Source: Gottschalkiaceae bacterium SANA
GTDB lineage: Bacteria; Bacillota; Clostridia; Tissierellales; GPF-1
DNA: 64,000 nt
Direction: 5' to 3'
NCBI GenBank assembly: GCA_036323355.1
Contig: AP028876.1
Span: 2,852,001-2,916,000, forward strand
Shown: positions 24,339 through 32,358 of the stretch, in pieces
Position numbering within the stretch: the first letter of the stretch is position 1
Layout of the letters: each line of letters starts with the position of its first letter
Made by a program: the position numbers and the translations under genes
Notes under the pieces: generated by a model
Database searches by the model: none
What the model was told of the DNA's origin: nothing
What the model saw: the letters and a program-made list of their open reading frames with translations, nothing else

Positions 24339-26219
24339 ATGAAATTCTCACCATTATCCTTAGACGCAACCTTGGCACTTAATGATAGCCTTTATTCCAT
24401 TGAAAGGCTGCTTGAATCCAGTACACTTGGTTTTTTTATGATTCAATTTCCCAATACGGTTTCCCTCTCCATCCGAGAACGGTCCAAAGAAGATTTTCTT
24501 GACCTTCACGCCTCTAGTTATGATGAGCTCCTTTACCAAGTTCATCCAGACGATCGCGCCAAACTTGACAGTCGATTTCATGCTGCCGAGTACAACCAAG
24601 TAGTTTCAACCATCCTCTTCCGTCTTCTTCCTCACGGTTCAGACCAAATCATGTGGTTGCGGGCACATTTTCACGGCTTGCCGACTGGAGAAGTTCTTGG
24701 TTTGGTCGAAGATATCTCTCAATTGAAGTACCATGGTTTTGCCTATCAAAGCGTTCAAAAACGTCTGAATACCGCAATCGATTCCGCTCGTATGGGCGCC
24801 TGGGAATGGTTCGCTGATGGAAACCGTGTCTTTTTATATGGCTTTCTCTTCGATGAATTGGGACTCCATGCGCCAAAACGACCCTTTGATATCGATTTGG
24901 TCCACAAGTGGGTACATCCCCATGACTACGTACGAGTCTTAGAACTGACTAAAAAGTTTTGGGAATCACCCACCGGTTCTTATCGCTTGGAATTTCGAAT
25001 CAAGGGAAAGAACGAACAATGGATTTGGGTAAGACTGATTGGTCAAGTCTTCCTTTTCAAAGGCGATCGTCCATCACGAATGAATGGAATTCTTCAAGAT
25101 ATTACCGAGGAAAGAACAAGAGAACAATTGAAAACCCTTTTAAAAATCGGGAATGTCGGTTATTTTGAATACTACCCAGACCGTAAGGAACCCTTGTACT
25201 TTGATACCATCTCCAGACAAATGCTAGGAATAGATACAAGTCATCCAAAAGCAGAAACACTCATTAAGCAAATTCGTTCTCCTCGGGCAGCCTTGACTTT
25301 TAAAAATCTAACTGCAAGAATTCGGCATACAACTGACACCCTCTTTAGTTATCAATTCGACTTTCAATTGCCACGCGAAAATCGATGCATGCAACTAGAA
25401 TGTATTTCACGTCGAAATCCCCAGGGAGAAGCCTACCTGGAAGGATTCTTAATTGATCAAACCGAAAAAAGAAAAAATGAAAGCGTCATTAAAGAAAACC
25501 AAAAACTTTTTGATCGAATTACACAATACAGCCCGATTGGAATCCTTTTACTCAACGACAAAGGCTTTATCCAATATATCAACCACGATGCCGCTACCCG
25601 ATTTGAATATCCCCGAACAGGGATTGTCCATCACCATTTAACTGAATTCATTCATCCAGAATTACTTCCAAAGCTCTTCCACCTTCTGGATAAGGCACAT
25701 AAAACAAAACCATCGGCTTTAAAAGAGAGACTCTTATTTGTATCAAAAACAGGCACTCGCCTGTGGATGGATTTAACCCTCTCTTATATTGATCATAATG
25801 AAGAAAATCCAGAACTCTTGATTTTAATGGAAGATATTACCGAAAAAATCAAGAATCAGCAGTCTATGATTCAACTCGAACAAAAATACCTTTTTCTCTT
25901 TCAAGAAACACCCGTTGCCTTGGGAATCTTTAATTTCAATAGTGAAGCCCTGATCATCAATAATGCTTTTACCGAACTTCTAGGATACTCAAAGGCTGAA
26001 CTCGTCGGGAAACACTTCGAAGATCTCACCCTTCCGGGCGAGAAAGAAAACTTTCAAAAAATGTACCAAACCCTTTTTGAAGGAACCGCTCAACACTATT
26101 TGACACAAAAAAGTTATCTTCACAAAGATGGGACTTGGATTTCCGTTGATATCAATCTTAAACGCGCGGATGACGGCCTAAACGAGCCCCTTGTCATCGC
26201 CACGATCCGTCCACTGTAA
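24339..26219 (+). CDS. Five-PAS-domain protein without an output domain
   Basis: 626 residues, soluble. It appears to be five consecutive PAS folds, at about 20-128, 143-260, 267-378, 390-505 and 515-626. The last two are the clearest (SPIGILLLNDKGFIQYINHD; ALGIFNFNSEALIINNAFTE). PAC-type ends such as GILQDITEERT and ILMEDITEKIK separate them. The protein stops within the fifth PAS C-terminus, with no kinase, GGDEF, EAL or HTH domain. A terminator overlaps the stop, so it is a complete gene rather than a frameshifted kinase. Its partner is unknown. The ribosome site is AAAGGAGGG. Confidence 0.8.
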   Translation: MKFSPLSLDATLALNDSLYSIERLLESSTLGFFMIQFPNTVSLSIRERSKEDFLDLHASSYDELLYQVHPDDRAKLDSRFHAAEYNQVVSTILFRLLPHGSDQIMWLRAHFHGLPTGEVLGLVEDISQLKYHGFAYQSVQKRLNTAIDSARMGAWEWFADGNRVFLYGFLFDELGLHAPKRPFDIDLVHKWVHPHDYVRVLELTKKFWESPTGSYRLEFRIKGKNEQWIWVRLIGQVFLFKGDRPSRMNGILQDITEERTREQLKTLLKIGNVGYFEYYPDRKEPLYFDTISRQMLGIDTSHPKAETLIKQIRSPRAALTFKNLTARIRHTTDTLFSYQFDFQLPRENRCMQLECISRRNPQGEAYLEGFLIDQTEKRKNESVIKENQKLFDRITQYSPIGILLLNDKGFIQYINHDAATRFEYPRTGIVHHHLTEFIHPELLPKLFHLLDKAHKTKPSALKERLLFVSKTGTRLWMDLTLSYIDHNEENPELLILMEDITEKIKNQQSMIQLEQKYLFLFQETPVALGIFNFNSEALIINNAFTELLGYSKAELVGKHFEDLTLPGEKENFQKMYQTLFEGTAQHYLTQKSYLHKDGTWISVDINLKRADDGLNEPLVIATIRPL

Positions 26220-26246
26220 GCGCTGGAATCTCAGCGCTTTTTTTTA
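26218..26246 (+). terminator. Terminator of the PAS gene
   Basis: 8-bp stem AAGCGCTG/CAGCGCTT with a 6-nt loop then a run of T. The stop codon lies at the base of the stem. Confidence 0.88.
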
Positions 26247-26265
26247 TCCTTTTTTTTGTTTTTTA

Positions 26266-26294
26266 TTGACAAGAATTACAAGAGAGCGTATACT
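26266..26294 (+). promoter_or_regulatory. Promoter of the ArsR-permease operon
   Basis: TTGACA (26266-26271), 17-bp spacer, TATACT (26289-26294): near-consensus. Confidence 0.85.
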
Positions 26295-26320
26295 ACAAAT
26301 GATCATATTCCATTTTAGGC

Positions 26321-26340
26321 ATATGACGAATAATTCATAT
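26321..26340. promoter_or_regulatory. Candidate ArsR-family operator
   Basis: Inverted repeat ATATGA-N8-TCATAT just downstream of the promoter and ending at the ribosome site. Size and position fit an ArsR/SmtB autoregulatory operator. Confidence 0.55.
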
Positions 26341-26350
26341 GGAGGCCTCC

Positions 26351-26731
26351 ATGCATACTAAATTATTGAAAGCCATCGCTGATGATACCCGTTTGCGTAT
26401 TTTGCGACTCTTGATTCTAAAGCCCTTTTGTGTCACTGAAATTATGACATTATTAGATTTAACACAAACCAACACATCCAAGCAACTCAGCAAATTAAAG
26501 AGTGTTGGTATCATCGAAACGCGGAGAAAAGACGGCTATACCTATTATCAATGGTCGGGTGATTTTCAGAAAAATGAACCCGAATGGACCAAAGCCATTC
26601 AAAATATGCTTAATGATTCTCCTGATTACCCAGAGGATCAAGCACGGACAAGAACCTACTTAAAAGGAAATTATTGTTGCAAAGACCTTCAAGTCGACGA
26701 CACCTTGATTATGCAACTCAATAAAATTTAA
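26351..26731 (+). CDS. ArsR-family transcriptional regulator
   Basis: 126 residues. Winged helix of the ArsR type: KAIADDTRLRILRLLILKP, then TEIMTLLDLTQTNTSKQLSKL as the recognition helix region. CVTE resembles the ELCVCDL metal-site position but has only one Cys; further cysteines (NYCC) are near residue 113. ATG 26351 follows GGAGG at 5 nt. It is probably an autorepressor controlling the downstream permease and thioredoxin-like genes. Confidence 0.9.
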   Translation: MHTKLLKAIADDTRLRILRLLILKPFCVTEIMTLLDLTQTNTSKQLSKLKSVGIIETRRKDGYTYYQWSGDFQKNEPEWTKAIQNMLNDSPDYPEDQARTRTYLKGNYCCKDLQVDDTLIMQLNKI

Positions 26732-26751
26732 AAATAAGGCAGGGAAATATT

Positions 26752-27720
26752 ATGTTTAATTGGCTAGACAAATTAGTTACTCTCTTTATAGAGGGGGTTT
26801 TGGGGCTTTCACGAGCTACCGCTCTTGGAGATAGTGTTCATTTCTTCTTCTTTGACATCATTAAAATCATCATCTTACTAAGTTTTATGATCTTTACGAT
26901 CTCTTATGTGCGCAGTTATTTTCCACCAGAAAGAACCAAGCAGATTCTAGAAAAAGTAGGCGGATTGAAAGGCCATGTGATGGCTTCCCTTCTGGGAATC
27001 GTAACCCCCTTTTGTTCTTGCTCCTCTGTTCCAATCTTTATCGGGTTTGTTGAAGCCGGCGTTCCTTTGGGCGTCACCTTTTCATTCTTGATCACATCAC
27101 CGATTGTCAATGAAGCGGCATTCGCCATTCTTTTGGCTTCCTTCGGTTGGAAACTAGCCCTGCTTTACGTAGTCTGCGGTGTTGCCGTCGGTGTAATCGG
27201 TGGCATCCTAATCGGTGTCTTAAAATTGGAGTCGCAGGTGGAAGAGTACGTCTATCAAATGCAAATGGGTCATGCAGACATTCCAGAAATGACATCTTCA
27301 GACCGTGTGCATTTTGCAATTGATCAAGTCAAAGAAATCATTCAGCGAATTTGGCTTTTCTTATTGATCGGAATCGGTCTCGGTGCCGCCATACACGGTT
27401 GGGCACCGGAAGCATGGCTTTCTGCCAATGCGGGGCCAGACAATCCCTTAGCCGTCATCTTTGCTACAGTGGTTGCTATTCCTCTTTACTCCAACGCCCT
27501 AGGTACAATTCCCATTGCTGAAGCCTTGATTATGAAAGGGGTTGGCATCGGTACGGCCATTGCTTTTATGATGGCAACGACTGCCTTGTCTCTTCCAGAA
27601 ATGCTCTTGCTTCGCAAGGTCATCAAACCCAAATTGATTTCTGTCTTTGTTGGAATTGTAGGAATCGCCATCATTTTAGTTGGATATCTGTTCAACGCAA
27701 CCGCACACATTTTAATTTAA
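26752..27720 (+). CDS. YraQ/UPF0718-type permease
   Basis: 322 residues with about eight membrane segments. The hallmark is TPFCSCSSVPIFIGF near 85-99 and SFLITSPIVNEAAFAILLAS near 108-128, with the motif duplicated in weaker form near 250 (VVAIPLYSNALGTIPIAEAL). This permease family often accompanies ArsR regulators and small redox-active thioredoxin-like proteins; proposed substrates include arsenic or organic metal species, without firm proof. It is in an operon with the flanking genes. Confidence 0.85.
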   Translation: MFNWLDKLVTLFIEGVLGLSRATALGDSVHFFFFDIIKIIILLSFMIFTISYVRSYFPPERTKQILEKVGGLKGHVMASLLGIVTPFCSCSSVPIFIGFVEAGVPLGVTFSFLITSPIVNEAAFAILLASFGWKLALLYVVCGVAVGVIGGILIGVLKLESQVEEYVYQMQMGHADIPEMTSSDRVHFAIDQVKEIIQRIWLFLLIGIGLGAAIHGWAPEAWLSANAGPDNPLAVIFATVVAIPLYSNALGTIPIAEALIMKGVGIGTAIAFMMATTALSLPEMLLLRKVIKPKLISVFVGIVGIAIILVGYLFNATAHILI

Positions 27721-27753
27721 TTACTTTCTAAACCCACTCGAGAGGAGAAAACA

Positions 27754-27981
27754 ATGAATATTAAAATTCTAGGTACCGGATGTAAAAAATGCAAAAAACT
27801 TGAGGCCAATGCGCGTCAAGCGGTGAAAGAGCTTGAACTTGACGCAGTCATTGAAAAAATCGAAGATATTCCAGGAATCATGTCTTATAAAGTAATGTCC
27901 ACCCCCGCCTTGGTTGTCGATGAGAAAGTTTTGTCAGCGGGCAAACTCCTTTCTAGCAAAGAGATCAAAGCCCTTTTATAG
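27754..27981 (+). CDS. Small thioredoxin-fold redox protein (CKKC)
   Basis: 75 residues. MNIKILGTGCKKCKKLEANA carries a CxxC redox pair near residues 10-13; VMSTPALVVDEKV has the cis-proline. It matches the redox-active disulfide protein 2 / MTH895 family. It is the first of a tandem pair in this operon. Confidence 0.9.
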   Translation: MNIKILGTGCKKCKKLEANARQAVKELELDAVIEKIEDIPGIMSYKVMSTPALVVDEKVLSAGKLLSSKEIKALL

Positions 27982-28031
27982 CATGATCACGTATCTTTAT
28001 GTCATTTAACCAATAATAAGGAGAGAATAAG

Positions 28032-28259
28032 ATGAATATTAAAGTCTATGGTATGGGCTGTAAAAATTGCGAAATCGTCCATGAAAACGTGAAGAAGGTT
28101 GTTGAGGAAATGAATCTTGATGCAACCATTGATTACATTACAGAACTACAGGAAATCTTAGCAGCTGGCATTATGGCAACCCCTGCTTTAGAAGTCGATG
28201 GGAAAGTGGTTTCAAAAGGCAAGGTTTTGAAGCCGAATGAAATCAAAAAATATCTGTAA
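28032..28259 (+). CDS. Small thioredoxin-fold redox protein (CKNC)
   Basis: 75 residues, a paralogue of the preceding protein with MNIKVYGMGCKNCEIVHENV (CxxC near 10-13) and IMATPALEVDGKVV. The pair has identical length but diverged sequence, suggesting distinct partners or substrates. Last gene of the operon, followed by a strong terminator. Confidence 0.9.
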   Translation: MNIKVYGMGCKNCEIVHENVKKVVEEMNLDATIDYITELQEILAAGIMATPALEVDGKVVSKGKVLKPNEIKKYL

Positions 28260-28266
28260 ACACATT

Positions 28267-28303
28267 CAGCCCCCTTCACAAAAGTGAAGGGGGCTGATTA
28301 TTT
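28267..28303 (+). terminator. Terminator of the permease operon
   Basis: Perfect 13-bp stem (28267-28279 with 28284-28296), AAAA loop, then ATTATTTCTT. Confidence 0.9.
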
Positions 28304-28375
28304 CTTACTTTCTTAACAATCACCAATTATATATATGATAAAATAAATAAGAATTCAATGAAAAAGAGGTGTCAT

Positions 28376-29107
28376 ATGAAAAAACTCCTTGGCTGCATTC
28401 GTCGTGCCGATACAGACTTTGGCATGATCCGCGAAGGCGACCGTGTCGCAGTTGGTTTATCAGGCGGAAAAGACTCCATGGCGCTACTAAAGGCTATGAA
28501 ACTCTATCAAAACTTTTCCACAAACAAATTTGAATTGGAAGCCATCATGATCGGTAAAGGATTTACTGATTTCGATCCACAACCAGTTCAAGACTGGTGC
28601 GACTCCCTTGAGATCCCATTGACGATTGTTCAAACCAATATTTCAAAGATTGTTTTTGACGAAAGAAAAGAAAAAAATCCTTGTTCCCTCTGTTCGAAAA
28701 TGAGAAGAGGTGCACTGCACAATGAAATGAAAAAACGCAACTTGAACGTCCTCGCCTTGGGCCACCATTTAGACGATGCCATCAATACCCTGTTTATGAG
28801 TATGTTTTACGAAGGGCGCATGCATACCTTTTCGCCCCTTTCCTATCTATCGAGGAAAGATGTATGGATGATCCGTCCTATGATCTACGCAGAAGAACGA
28901 GATATTATCCATGTTGTAAAAACCCATAACGTTCCTGTTGTGAAGAGCCCCTGTCCCGCAGACAAAAATACCGTGCGCGAGGAAATGAATTCCCGTATGG
29001 CCTCCCTCTACAAGGAAATGCCTGCGGCGAAACAAAATATTTTAAATGCCATGAAAAATGGCGACCAAATGGAATTGTTTTTCCATACGGTAAAACGACA
29101 CAAGTAG
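28376..29107 (+). CDS. TtcA-like PP-loop tRNA thiolation protein
   Basis: 243 residues. The PP-loop AVGLSGGKDSMALL near 27-40 binds ATP. CSLC near 100 and a third cysteine in KSPCPAD match the iron-sulfur ligands of TtcA, which makes 2-thiocytidine in tRNA; ALGHHLDDAINTLFMSMF is the second family motif. It could be a related ATPase with another substrate, as Clostridia carry several paralogues. ATG 28376 follows AGAGGTG. Confidence 0.85.
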   Translation: MKKLLGCIRRADTDFGMIREGDRVAVGLSGGKDSMALLKAMKLYQNFSTNKFELEAIMIGKGFTDFDPQPVQDWCDSLEIPLTIVQTNISKIVFDERKEKNPCSLCSKMRRGALHNEMKKRNLNVLALGHHLDDAINTLFMSMFYEGRMHTFSPLSYLSRKDVWMIRPMIYAEERDIIHVVKTHNVPVVKSPCPADKNTVREEMNSRMASLYKEMPAAKQNILNAMKNGDQMELFFHTVKRHK

Positions 29108-29140
29108 ACGACGGCAATCGCCGCCGAAAGGAGAAAAGCC

Positions 29141-31984
29141 ATGAAAAAGCTTTTAACCGTGGGATGTTTATTGTGTAGCATGATTCTCGCGGTAGCCTCA
29201 GCTGCCGCGTTTTCTTTGACTGCCGATCCCTATGCGGAAACCCAATCAACCTCACCCCTGGCAAAAGGAATGCAACTAACTACCATAGAACGATTCAACC
29301 AAAACGGATGGCAAAGAATTCATGTTGTCACCGTTGATTTATCGTCATCAAATCTTTCACCCACCCTACTTACCCCTGATTCTGGTGTTGGGTCCCGTTC
29401 TCGTGTAACAACAATGATGGAGAATACCAATGCCTTAGTCGGTATTAATGGAGACTTTTTTTACAAAAACCTTAATTATTCACCCATTGGCGCCATGATC
29501 AGCAAGGGGACATTGCTGTCGAATAGCATCCCCTTCGACTACCGTACAGCCACTAACAATACAGAGCCGATGATCATCCTTGACACATTCAAAGGTCTTG
29601 CTATTGAAAGCTTGGTGCCCAGCGTTTCAGTAACCATAAACGGAAAAACCTGGCCGCTAGACGGATGGAACAAAGCCTCCAGTGGGTATTGGGGACTTTT
29701 TGCCTACGATCCAAATTGGGGAACCAAATCTATCGGGAATCAGGCTTCCAATCTTGTAGAGATTGTTGTTGTCAACAACAAAGTCAGTGAAATCCGTAGA
29801 GGAAAGCCTGCGACCGATATTCCAAGCAATGGATTTGTTTTGACGCAGCGCTCCGATGCAATTGCGCCTCTTCTAGAAAACCTAGCTGTTGGAAACACAG
29901 TAAGCGTCACCACAAGTCCCTCTCTTAGAAATATAGATATGGCCTTGGGGACCGGCGGTCTACTCGTTGAAAACGGTCAAATCCGCACAAGTTTCTCTGT
30001 TCCCATCAATGGACGTCACCCCAGAACCGCCATGGGACTTTCAAAGGATGGAAACACCCTGACACTTGTTGCCGTTGAAGGGCGCTATGGCGCTTATCGC
30101 GGTATAACGCAAACAGAACTCGCTTCCCTAATGAAAGAACTTGGAGCTTATACGGCAGTCAACCTAGACGGTGGTGGATCCACCACCCTTGCTTATCAAG
30201 CACCCGCCATGGAAATGCCACGCCTTGTCAACCGCCCATCAGACGGGAGCGAAAGAGCTGTCGTTAATGGATTCGGTATTAAAGATAAGAATCCAGCAGG
30301 CTCCTTAACCGCCATAACCATCGAACCAAGTCCGGGTCCTTATCTTCCTGGTGTTCCTATCTCGATAACCTTAAAGGGATTAGACAAGGCCAGTCATCCA
30401 ATGCCGGTGTCCACTTATAAATATGACACATCCGGCGTAACCGTACGGTGGAAAAATGGCGCTGTAATTCCAGACACAAGCGGTTTTTTAACGATTCATG
30501 TGGTAAGCGGTCAAATCGAAGACACCAAAACCATTTGGGTTGATGGACCCATTCAGACCCTAAGCAGTCAGCAAACCAAGATGATTCTAGCACCGAATCA
30601 GACCCTGAATCTGGCCGATTATCTCGCGCCCCTTATCGGGAAAAACAGCGAAGGAACAACGCGTACCCTAGCACCGGAAGATTGGAAACTGACAACGATT
30701 GGTGGAATTGGCAGCCTGAGCGGTACACGATTTACGGCTTCTGCCTTGCCAAGCGCTGGTGGAATTTCCATCGAATATGGAGACGCGCGCCTCACGATTC
30801 CAGTTATCGTTGGTGTTCGTGAGACCCTGGTTCACACGCTAGATGACCTTGCTGTATTCTCAGCGACCCAGCCTTTCTATGTCAAACAATTACCAACTCG
30901 CACCTCAATAACAGATCCAGATAACTATGTCGATGTAAGAGGCGAAATCGCAGAGGGCGTAGACATAAGCACCTCAAGCCTCGCTTTGCAATATGACTTC
31001 GCACATACATCAGAGAATCGCAGCGCAGACCTTCTGATGGGCGATCAAGGCATCAAACTTGGCTATCGTCCAGACGGCATCAGTTTTTGGTGCTATGGAG
31101 ATGGTCAGGGTGCACTTTTAAAAATCAAAGTCAGTGACGGTTACGGTAAAAATTACTATCTGCCGATTACTCGTGTTTCCTTTACAGGCTGGCAAAAAGT
31201 CAGTGTTACTCTACCCGACTTTATTCAGGGTCCCATCACAGTCAAACGGCTCTATCTCTATGAAGACCGACCTGAAATTCGATATTCTGGCATGGTGCGT
31301 TTTGACCAATTGATGAGTTTTCGAGCCTTGAACACAGAACTTCCAGCACTTCCAAAGTCGACACAACTACCCTTGAATATCCCAGCCTTAAGTGCAGATA
31401 TTCCACAGTCAAATCGATTCCTGGTCGCCTGTGGAATCGATGAAACCAATACCTTTCTCAGCCAATTACTCGCTCCAAAATTGGAGGATGCAATGTCAAA
31501 AGGAAAGGTAGGCATTTATTTGACTCCAATGACAAGGGATGTGCATACACCCAAAATTGGATTTTTAGATCCAAAGGACTCAGCTTATGCCTTCCAATAC
31601 GGCGGGGTCCAAATCATTCAACTGGATATTACAGACGGTGGTTTAAGAACCAGCGACAAAAATGGATGGCCCTTGCTGTTGAAGAAACTAGAAGAATCTA
31701 CAGAATCCAATCTGATTATTCTACTTTCCGATTCCCTGTCCGCCTTTACCGATGAAAAAGAGCGTGATGTCTTTTTGGCAGCCATTAATCAGGCCAATCA
31801 ATTCGAACGAAAAATGATTATTATGCCGGGAAAAGAAGCGGAAATCACAAAAGAGTTCGGCATCTATGCCATTACCATTGAGCGGCCAGATCGCCTTTCC
31901 ACAATGGATGCCGCCCAATATGAAATTCTAGAAATACAATTGGGCGATGAATTTGGTCTTGGCTTTACACCACTCTATCAATAA
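29141..31984 (+). CDS. Large secreted phosphodiester-glycosidase (NAGPA) domain protein
   Basis: 947 residues with a signal peptide (LLTVGCLLCSMILAVASAAA). Residues about 40-370 are a NAGPA-type phosphodiester glycosidase domain: VGINGDFFYKN near 106, MALGTGGLLVENGQI near 268 and AVNLDGGGSTTLAYQ near 343. The remaining 570 residues include Ig-like segments, a region resembling a carbohydrate-binding jelly roll near 560-730, and a C-terminal part with alternating strands and helices that resembles a phosphoesterase-like fold (VACGIDETNTFLSQLL onward), though I cannot name it. Probably acts on wall glycopolymers. No SLH or sortase anchor seen. It is followed by a hairpin with a T-tract. Confidence 0.82.
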   Translation: MKKLLTVGCLLCSMILAVASAAAFSLTADPYAETQSTSPLAKGMQLTTIERFNQNGWQRIHVVTVDLSSSNLSPTLLTPDSGVGSRSRVTTMMENTNALVGINGDFFYKNLNYSPIGAMISKGTLLSNSIPFDYRTATNNTEPMIILDTFKGLAIESLVPSVSVTINGKTWPLDGWNKASSGYWGLFAYDPNWGTKSIGNQASNLVEIVVVNNKVSEIRRGKPATDIPSNGFVLTQRSDAIAPLLENLAVGNTVSVTTSPSLRNIDMALGTGGLLVENGQIRTSFSVPINGRHPRTAMGLSKDGNTLTLVAVEGRYGAYRGITQTELASLMKELGAYTAVNLDGGGSTTLAYQAPAMEMPRLVNRPSDGSERAVVNGFGIKDKNPAGSLTAITIEPSPGPYLPGVPISITLKGLDKASHPMPVSTYKYDTSGVTVRWKNGAVIPDTSGFLTIHVVSGQIEDTKTIWVDGPIQTLSSQQTKMILAPNQTLNLADYLAPLIGKNSEGTTRTLAPEDWKLTTIGGIGSLSGTRFTASALPSAGGISIEYGDARLTIPVIVGVRETLVHTLDDLAVFSATQPFYVKQLPTRTSITDPDNYVDVRGEIAEGVDISTSSLALQYDFAHTSENRSADLLMGDQGIKLGYRPDGISFWCYGDGQGALLKIKVSDGYGKNYYLPITRVSFTGWQKVSVTLPDFIQGPITVKRLYLYEDRPEIRYSGMVRFDQLMSFRALNTELPALPKSTQLPLNIPALSADIPQSNRFLVACGIDETNTFLSQLLAPKLEDAMSKGKVGIYLTPMTRDVHTPKIGFLDPKDSAYAFQYGGVQIIQLDITDGGLRTSDKNGWPLLLKKLEESTESNLIILLSDSLSAFTDEKERDVFLAAINQANQFERKMIIMPGKEAEITKEFGIYAITIERPDRLSTMDAAQYEILEIQLGDEFGLGFTPLYQ

Positions 31985-32011
31985 AATGCACCCTTCCTTT
32001 CGAATAAGAAG

Positions 32012-32070
32012 CTCCCCTTGCGGTAGACCGTAGAAATAAGAAAACTGTCTGCTTCAAAGGGAGTTTTTTT
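32012..32070 (+). terminator. Likely terminator after the NAGPA gene
   Basis: CTCCCCTT (32012-32019) pairs with AAAGGGAG (32056-32063), one mismatch, with inner AGAC/GTCT, followed by seven T. Confidence 0.65.
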
Positions 32071-32250
32071 CGTTTTTCCTCCACAATACCTTTCTTTCAT
32101 TATTGAATGTTGTTCCAAAAATTTTCCCATTCTGAATAGAATCCGTTTTTGTATGGATACACATCGGATACAAGCTTACTTTATTATGTAAATAAAGCCG
32201 GTATCTATTTTATGTAAATTTAATCTTTAGTTAAACTAGGCTTAAAGAAC

Positions 32251-32279
32251 TTGACATAGAATGGTAGCAGCAAGATAAT
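32251..32279 (+). promoter_or_regulatory. Promoter of the glycolipid operon
   Basis: TTGACA (32251-32256), 17-bp spacer, GATAAT (32274-32279). Confidence 0.8.
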
Positions 32280-32291
32280 ATATTTATTGAT

Positions 32292-32315
32292 TTTATCGAC
32301 ATAAATGTCGATAAA
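32292..32315. promoter_or_regulatory. 24-bp perfect palindromic operator
   Basis: TTTATCGACAT and ATGTCGATAAA are perfect 11-bp arms around AA. It begins 12 bp after the -10 box, so it spans the start of transcription: an ideal repressor site. No matching regulator gene could be identified in the window. Confidence 0.7.
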
Positions 32316-32358
32316 GCCTATGTAAATGATCAAACAATCATTTAAGAAAGGATCTGTT

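Larger units (their letters stand above)
32185..32327. repeat. Three TATGTAAAT direct repeats
   Basis: TATGTAAAT occurs at 32185-32193, 32211-32219 and 32319-32327, on both sides of the promoter and palindrome described separately. The rest of 31985-32358 is AT-rich with no plausible gene. Confidence 0.6.
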
